A stretch of DNA of 11,496 nucleotides, taken from assembly GCA_938003725.1 (NCBI GenBank), contig CALKXX010000040.1, positions 1 through 11,496 of the forward strand, written 5' to 3'. Under the pieces are notes generated by a model, which made no database searches, was not told the origin of the DNA, and saw only the letters and a program-made list of their open reading frames with translations. Shown here in pieces: positions 8,436 through 11,496 of the stretch. The position numbers were made by a program, and so were the translations under genes. The stretch is from an uncultured Sphingomonadaceae bacterium. GTDB lineage: Bacteria > Pseudomonadota > Alphaproteobacteria > Sphingomonadales > Sphingomonadaceae. Position 1 is the stretch's first letter; every line of letters starts with the position of its first letter.

Positions 8436-8983
8436 GGATACTAAAATTCGATCTTCTGGTAATCCTTTTTGTACCTTTGTTGGCTTTGGGAAGCTGCAAG
8501 AAAATAGAAATCGCAGAAAGCTCAGAAGGAAAAGAAAAAGGTTACGACTTTCGCTCGGCGGTTTCAGGAAAATCTGTAAAATTATCGCCGCTATTTTTGG
8601 CCGGTACTGGTCATCGAGGCCCGAAAGGGTTGATAAAGACTACCCGACCAGCGAATTCTTTTGCTGGTGCAATCCCTGTTGAGTCTCTTTTTAGTGCGGT
8701 AACTCGATGCGCTGTGGTGCCAGTAGTCTTTCATCCGGGCGGCTATCATTCTGACGGCTTCATTACATTTCCCAGCTCTACTTGGTCCGAAAATAGGAAT
8801 CACGATTTGGACGTCGATATCGTCAGATGCGTTCAAAGAATGAGCGAATATGACTTTGTAGCCTCGGTTATAGAGCCGTACAAGAGTGAAGGTCCATCGG
8901 ATGAAGTGCAGGGCGATTGGGCTTTGGCTGAAATCGTGGGAGATATAACACCATTTCGGAGTTTGCATGCCCAAAAGAACTGA
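8432..8983 (+). CDS. predicted outer-membrane lipoprotein of unknown function
   Basis: This 183-residue protein is not recognised. It starts at a GTG whose last two bases lie in the carA stop codon (GTGA, 8432-8435), a common sign of translational coupling. The N-terminus is a lipoprotein signal: MRILKFD, a hydrophobic run LLVILFVPLLALG, then a lipobox ending LGSC with Cys22 as the lipidated residue. The following Lys-Lys carries no inner-membrane retention Asp, so the outer membrane is the likely site. The mature part has two further cysteines and no motif I know. The frame can be read further upstream inside carA (to 8318), but that would bury the signal peptide. Two sampled lines of its sequence are about 38-42% GC, against 65% in one carA line, which hints at foreign origin or relaxed constraint. 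Its TGA lies 17 bp inside the first copy of the carB start. Confidence 0.7.
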   Translation: MRILKFDLLVILFVPLLALGSCKKIEIAESSEGKEKGYDFRSAVSGKSVKLSPLFLAGTGHRGPKGLIKTTRPANSFAGAIPVESLFSAVTRCAVVPVVFHPGGYHSDGFITFPSSTWSENRNHDLDVDIVRCVQRMSEYDFVASVIEPYKSEGPSDEVQGDWALAEIVGDITPFRSLHAQKN

Positions 8984-9008
8984 CATACAATCCATCCTGA
9001 TCGTCGGC
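8967..9008 (+). pseudogene. detached copy of carB codons 1-14
   Basis: ATG at 8967 opens MPKRTDIQSILIVG, which matches the first 14 residues of the intact CarB at 9660 (MPKRTDIKSILIVG) except Gln8/Lys8. At DNA level 35 of 42 bases agree. Similarity starts exactly at the ATG and stops after codon 14, where the repeat cassette begins. A ribosome site GGAG (8958-8961) stands 5 bases before the ATG, so it may still be translated. The frame then runs through the repeat palindrome and stops at TAG 9054-9056, giving a 29-residue peptide. It is best read as the original carB start, broken by insertion. Confidence 0.85.
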
Positions 9009-9009
9009 T

Positions 9010-9153
9010 CCCTCTCCCTTGAGGGAGAGGGTTGGGGTGAGGGTGTGCTGTGGTAGTTTTGTGCGCTTCATTGGCGGTTGAGCACCCTCATCCAACTTCA
9101 TCTAGCCAGCAGAGCTGGCAAGATTGCGTATCCTTCTCCCTCAAGGGAGAAGG
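9010..9153. repeat. left palindromic repeat unit
   Basis: The unit opens with a 22-base palindrome at 9010-9031 (10-bp stem, CCCTCTCCCT). Next comes GTTGGGGTGAGGGTG (9031-9045), mirrored imperfectly by CACCCTCATCCAAC (9083-9096). It continues with a small hairpin GCCAGC-AGA-GCTGGC (9105-9119) and closes with a second 22-base palindrome at 9132-9153 (stem CCTTCTCCCT). The two end palindromes are near mirror images, so the unit as a whole is an imperfect inverted repeat, like a miniature element. The DUF559 stop codon falls 1 base beyond it, so the 9132-9153 hairpin may act as that gene's 3' end; there is no U-tract for a classical terminator. Confidence 0.9.
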
Positions 9154-9154
9154 T

Positions 9155-9505
9155 TTATCGGTTTCTCGCGTTGAACAGTTCTTGGCGGATGGATTCGAGA
9201 ACGCCGTCCATGTTTTCAAAGACTTCGTTGTTCCAAAAACGAATGACTTGGTATCCGTGGGCTTCAATCAATTGCGTTCGGGCTTCGTCCGCTTCGTTTT
9301 CACTATGCTGACCGCCGTCCAGTTCAATCGCCAGTTTGGCGCTACGACAGGCGAAGTCGACGACCGCTCTCCCGATAGGAAATTGTCTGACGAACTTTTG
9401 CCCTTCGATCTGAGAACCGCGCAGGTGCGACCACAGCAGCTTTTCGGCTTCGGTCATATCGCGTCGAAGTTTGCGAGCGGTTCTGGTCAGTTTCTTTTTT
9501 GCCAC
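9155..9505 (-). CDS. DUF559 family endonuclease (Vsr-like fold)
   Basis: The 116-residue protein matches the DUF559 family (PF04480), small PD-(D/E)XK-type nucleases related to the Vsr mismatch endonuclease; biochemical roles in the family are largely unproven. The family signature is complete. It has TEAEKLLWSHLR (18-29), KFVRQFPIG (37-45), VVDFACRSAKLAIELDGGQH (48-67) with candidate catalytic Asp50, Glu61, Asp63 and His67, then GYQVIRFWNNEV (84-95). Length is normal and no key residue looks missing, so the gene appears intact. The start is GTG at 9505, with AAGGGA about 5 bases upstream contributed by the right repeat; the stop abuts the left repeat. It is antisense to the carAB operon and filled in on both sides by repeat units, which supports its being cargo or engine of the cassette. 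Confidence 0.93.
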   Translation of the reverse strand: MAKKKLTRTARKLRRDMTEAEKLLWSHLRGSQIEGQKFVRQFPIGRAVVDFACRSAKLAIELDGGQHSENEADEARTQLIEAHGYQVIRFWNNEVFENMDGVLESIRQELFNARNR

Positions 9506-9510
9506 TTATT

Positions 9511-9647
9511 CCCTTTCCCCGACGGGGAGAGGGTTAGGGTGAGGGGGCTCAATGGTCAATTATCTCGAGCTTTCCACACCCTCATCCAACTCCGCCTAAG
9601 CAGTCAAGCTGCTAAGGCTTCATATCCTTCTCCCTCAAGGGAGAAGG
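9511..9647. repeat. right palindromic repeat unit
   Basis: This is a direct copy of the unit at 9010-9153. It opens with a palindrome at 9511-9533 (CCCTTTCCCCG, one-base loop, CGGGGAGAGGG, one wobble pair), followed by GTTAGGGTGAGGG. CACCCTCATCCAAC follows at 9577-9590, then a small hairpin AGCAG/CTGCT (9599-9613) and a closing 22-base palindrome at 9626-9647 identical to 9132-9153. The last 71 bases align without gaps to the left unit with 57 identities. The middle (about 9546-9576) has diverged beyond recognition. Confidence 0.9.
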
Positions 9648-9648
9648 T

Positions 9649-9653
9649 AGGGA
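9649..9653 (+). promoter_or_regulatory. ribosome binding site of carB at the cassette edge
   Basis: AGGGA stands 6 bases before the ATG at 9660 and one base after the closing hairpin of the right repeat, whose 3' arm GGGAGAAGG is itself Shine-Dalgarno-like. This sequence fixes 9660 as the carB start. An ATG at 9654 is followed at once by TAA and is not used. Confidence 0.7.
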
Positions 9654-9659
9654 ATGTAA

Positions 9660-11496
9660 ATGCCTAAACGTACAGACATAAAATCCATCCTTATCGTAGG
9701 CGCTGGCCCGATCATTATCGGGCAAGCCTGCGAATTCGATTATAGCGGCACACAGGCTTGCAAGGCGTTGAAGGAGGAGGGTTACCGGATCATCCTGGTC
9801 AATTCCAACCCGGCGACGATCATGACCGATCCGGAAATGGCCGATGCGACCTATATTGAACCGATCACGCCGGAAATTGTCGCCAAGATTATCGAGAAGG
9901 AACGCCCCGACGCGATCCTGCCGACCATGGGCGGGCAAACTGCGCTGAACACGGCACTGACGCTCAATAAAATGGGCGTACTCGACAAGTATAATGTCGA
10001 GATGATTGGCGCGGATGCCGAAGCCATTGATAAGGCGGAGGACCGTGAGAAGTTCAAGGATGCGATGGACAAAATCGGCCTGGAAAGCCCGCGCAGTGCT
10101 GTGGCGCATAGCGAAGAGCAGGCGCTTGAAATCCTGGAAGACATTGGTTTACCGGCGATTATGCGCCCCAGCTTCACCATGGGCGGTACTGGCGGCGGGG
10201 TCGCCTATAACCGCGAAGAATTTATTCACTATATCCGCACCTCGTTAGAGGCTTCGCCGACCAATGAAGTGCTGATCGATGAAAGCCTGATAGGCTGGAA
10301 AGAATATGAGATGGAGGTTGTCCGCGATCGTGCAGACAACTGTATCATCATCTGCTCCATCGAGAATGTCGATCCGATGGGCGTGCATACCGGCGACAGC
10401 ATCACCGTTGCGCCTGCACTGACGCTGACCGACAAGGAATATCAGATCATGCGCAATGCATCCTTGGCTGTGCTGCGAGAAATCGGAGTCGAAACAGGGG
10501 GTTCGAACGTACAGTTCGCAGTTAATCCAAAGGATGGGCGGCTCGTAGTGATCGAGATGAACCCGCGTGTGTCGCGGTCTTCGGCTTTGGCGTCAAAGGC
10601 GACCGGCTTCCCCATTGCGAGCGTCGCGGCGAAACTGGCGGTCGGCTATACGCTCGACGAGATTGATAATGACATTACCGGCGCAACGCCCGCGTCTTTC
10701 GAGCCGACGATAGATTACGTAGTGACCAAAATCCCGCGCTTTGCCTTTGAGAAATTCAAGGGCGCAGAGCCTTTGCTCTCCACCGCGATGAAATCGGTTG
10801 GCGAAGTCATGGCCATTGGGCGTAATTTCAGCGAATCCATGCAAAAGGCCCTTCGCGGCCTGGAAACCGGGCTCGACGGCTTTAACCGCGTTCCGCATCT
10901 GATCGGTGCGGATAAATCGGAAATCGCCGGAGCATTGGCACAGGCGACCCCGGACCGGATCCTTGTGGCAGCACAGGCCATGCGCGAGGGTTTCTCCAAT
11001 CAGGAAATCCACGATATTGCGGGATTCGACCCCTGGTTTCTGGGCCGTATTCGCGAAATTATCGATATCGAACAGGACATTCTCGACAACGGGCTTCCCA
11101 ATGGTGCCGGGGCTTTACGTAAACTGAAATCAATGGGATTCTCTGACCAGCGCTTGGCTAGCCTTGCGGTTGACGCGGTTCATATCGCCGGCGGAGCGGG
11201 GCGCTCTGTTGCCGGCAGTGGCGGCCTGATCGGTGAAACACTGTCCGCTATGGCGGGTGCCACCACCGAACAAGAAGTGCGCGAATTGCGTCACAAATTG
11301 GGTGTCAGGCCGGTTTTCAAGCGGATCGACACATGCGCCGCAGAATTTGAGGCCAAGACGCCCTATATGTATTCCAGTTACGAAGCGCCGATTTTTGGCG
11401 AGCCGGAATGTGAGGCTCAGCCTTCGGAACGCAAAAAAGTGGTGATTTTGGGCGGCGGTCCCAACCGGATCGGACAGGGGATTGAGTTCGATTATT
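9660..11496 (+). CDS. carB: carbamoyl-phosphate synthase large subunit (3' end beyond window)
   Basis: CarB makes carbamoyl phosphate from bicarbonate, ATP and the ammonia released by CarA. The first 612 residues are present, out of roughly 1,070-1,110 usual for the family. The N-terminal (carboxyphosphate) half shows LIVGAGPIIIGQACEFDYSG (11-30), NSNPATIMTD (48-57) and PTMGGQTALN (88-97). The ATP-grasp glycine loop is GGTGGG (175-180), and the metal-binding Glu299/Asn301 lie in VIEMNPRVSRSSALASKATG. The oligomerisation domain spans about 400-550. The second half begins with VVILGGGPNRIGQGIEFDY just before the window ends. No frameshift or missing key residue is seen, so the gene should be functional despite the insertion upstream. 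Its start at 9660 has a good AGGGA site at the cassette border. It is presumably transcribed from the carA promoter through the cassette unless a new promoter lies in the repeats. Confidence 0.97.
   Translation, partial: MPKRTDIKSILIVGAGPIIIGQACEFDYSGTQACKALKEEGYRIILVNSNPATIMTDPEMADATYIEPITPEIVAKIIEKERPDAILPTMGGQTALNTALTLNKMGVLDKYNVEMIGADAEAIDKAEDREKFKDAMDKIGLESPRSAVAHSEEQALEILEDIGLPAIMRPSFTMGGTGGGVAYNREEFIHYIRTSLEASPTNEVLIDESLIGWKEYEMEVVRDRADNCIIICSIENVDPMGVHTGDSITVAPALTLTDKEYQIMRNASLAVLREIGVETGGSNVQFAVNPKDGRLVVIEMNPRVSRSSALASKATGFPIASVAAKLAVGYTLDEIDNDITGATPASFEPTIDYVVTKIPRFAFEKFKGAEPLLSTAMKSVGEVMAIGRNFSESMQKALRGLETGLDGFNRVPHLIGADKSEIAGALAQATPDRILVAAQAMREGFSNQEIHDIAGFDPWFLGRIREIIDIEQDILDNGLPNGAGALRKLKSMGFSDQRLASLAVDAVHIAGGAGRSVAGSGGLIGETLSAMAGATTEQEVRELRHKLGVRPVFKRIDTCAAEFEAKTPYMYSSYEAPIFGEPECEAQPSERKKVVILGGGPNRIGQGIEFDY

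Larger units (their letters stand above)
9010..9647. mobile_element. palindromic-repeat cassette carrying a DUF559 endonuclease gene
   Basis: Two direct copies of a 137-144 bp palindromic repeat (9010-9153 and 9511-9647) enclose a single minus-strand gene for a DUF559 endonuclease. The cassette separates the detached 14-codon carB start from the intact carB, which is what one would expect of an insertion. The start of the interrupted gene recurs at the other side, 693 bp downstream. No transposase and no ordinary short target duplication were seen. Mobility is inferred from this disruption pattern and from the repeats; it is not shown directly. From memory, similar CCCTCTCCC/GGGAGAGGG repeats and DUF559 genes recur together in proteobacterial genomes, but this could not be checked here. 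Confidence 0.7.

Noticed and set aside
9132..9153. Classical rho-independent terminator after the DUF559 gene
   Set aside because: The hairpin is strong, but neither strand shows a T-run after it, so it was kept only as part of the repeat.
9050..9667. 205-residue plus-strand open frame across the whole cassette
   Set aside because: It lies antisense to the DUF559 gene, which carries a complete family signature. Its translation is low-complexity repeat at both ends with no motif, so it is a shadow.

Overview
The window looks like the chromosome of a sphingomonad-like alphaproteobacterium of moderate GC content. That placement is an inference: it rests on the gene order yqeY-dnaG-rpoD with carA divergent, which I know from alphaproteobacteria, and on the character of the RpoD, DnaG and CarB proteins. 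No rRNA, tRNA or CRISPR array was seen.

Left part, all on the minus strand (1-7120). Read in transcription order this is yqeY, dnaG, rpoD, a secreted beta-lactamase-fold serine hydrolase, a 228-residue protein of unknown function, and a MoxR-type AAA+ ATPase cut by the left edge. The gaps yqeY-dnaG (10 bp), dnaG-rpoD (25 bp) and rpoD-hydrolase (10 bp) suggest one macromolecular-synthesis operon with the hydrolase possibly riding on it. RpoD appears to start at a TTG codon.

Right part, plus strand (7254-11496). carA starts 133 bp from yqeY, back to back. carA and carB encode the glutaminase and synthetase subunits of carbamoyl-phosphate synthetase, which feeds pyrimidine and arginine synthesis. 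They are not adjacent. A predicted lipoprotein gene overlaps the carA stop by 4 bp (GTGA) and runs 17 bp into a first copy of the carB start. That copy holds only codons 1-14 and then breaks off into a 638-bp cassette: two direct copies of a roughly 140-bp repeat built of nested palindromes, flanking an antisense gene for a DUF559 (Vsr-like) endonuclease. Immediately after the cassette, carB begins again with a second version of the same 14 codons, and this version is intact to the window edge.

The carA-carB interval is the most interesting part. The cassette looks like a selfish endonuclease element sitting inside the 5' end of an essential gene whose start has been rebuilt downstream. The two versions of the start differ at 7 of 42 bases, yet only one difference changes an amino acid. 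The repeat hairpins show paired (compensatory) base changes, and the right repeat ends beside the ribosome binding site that now serves carB.
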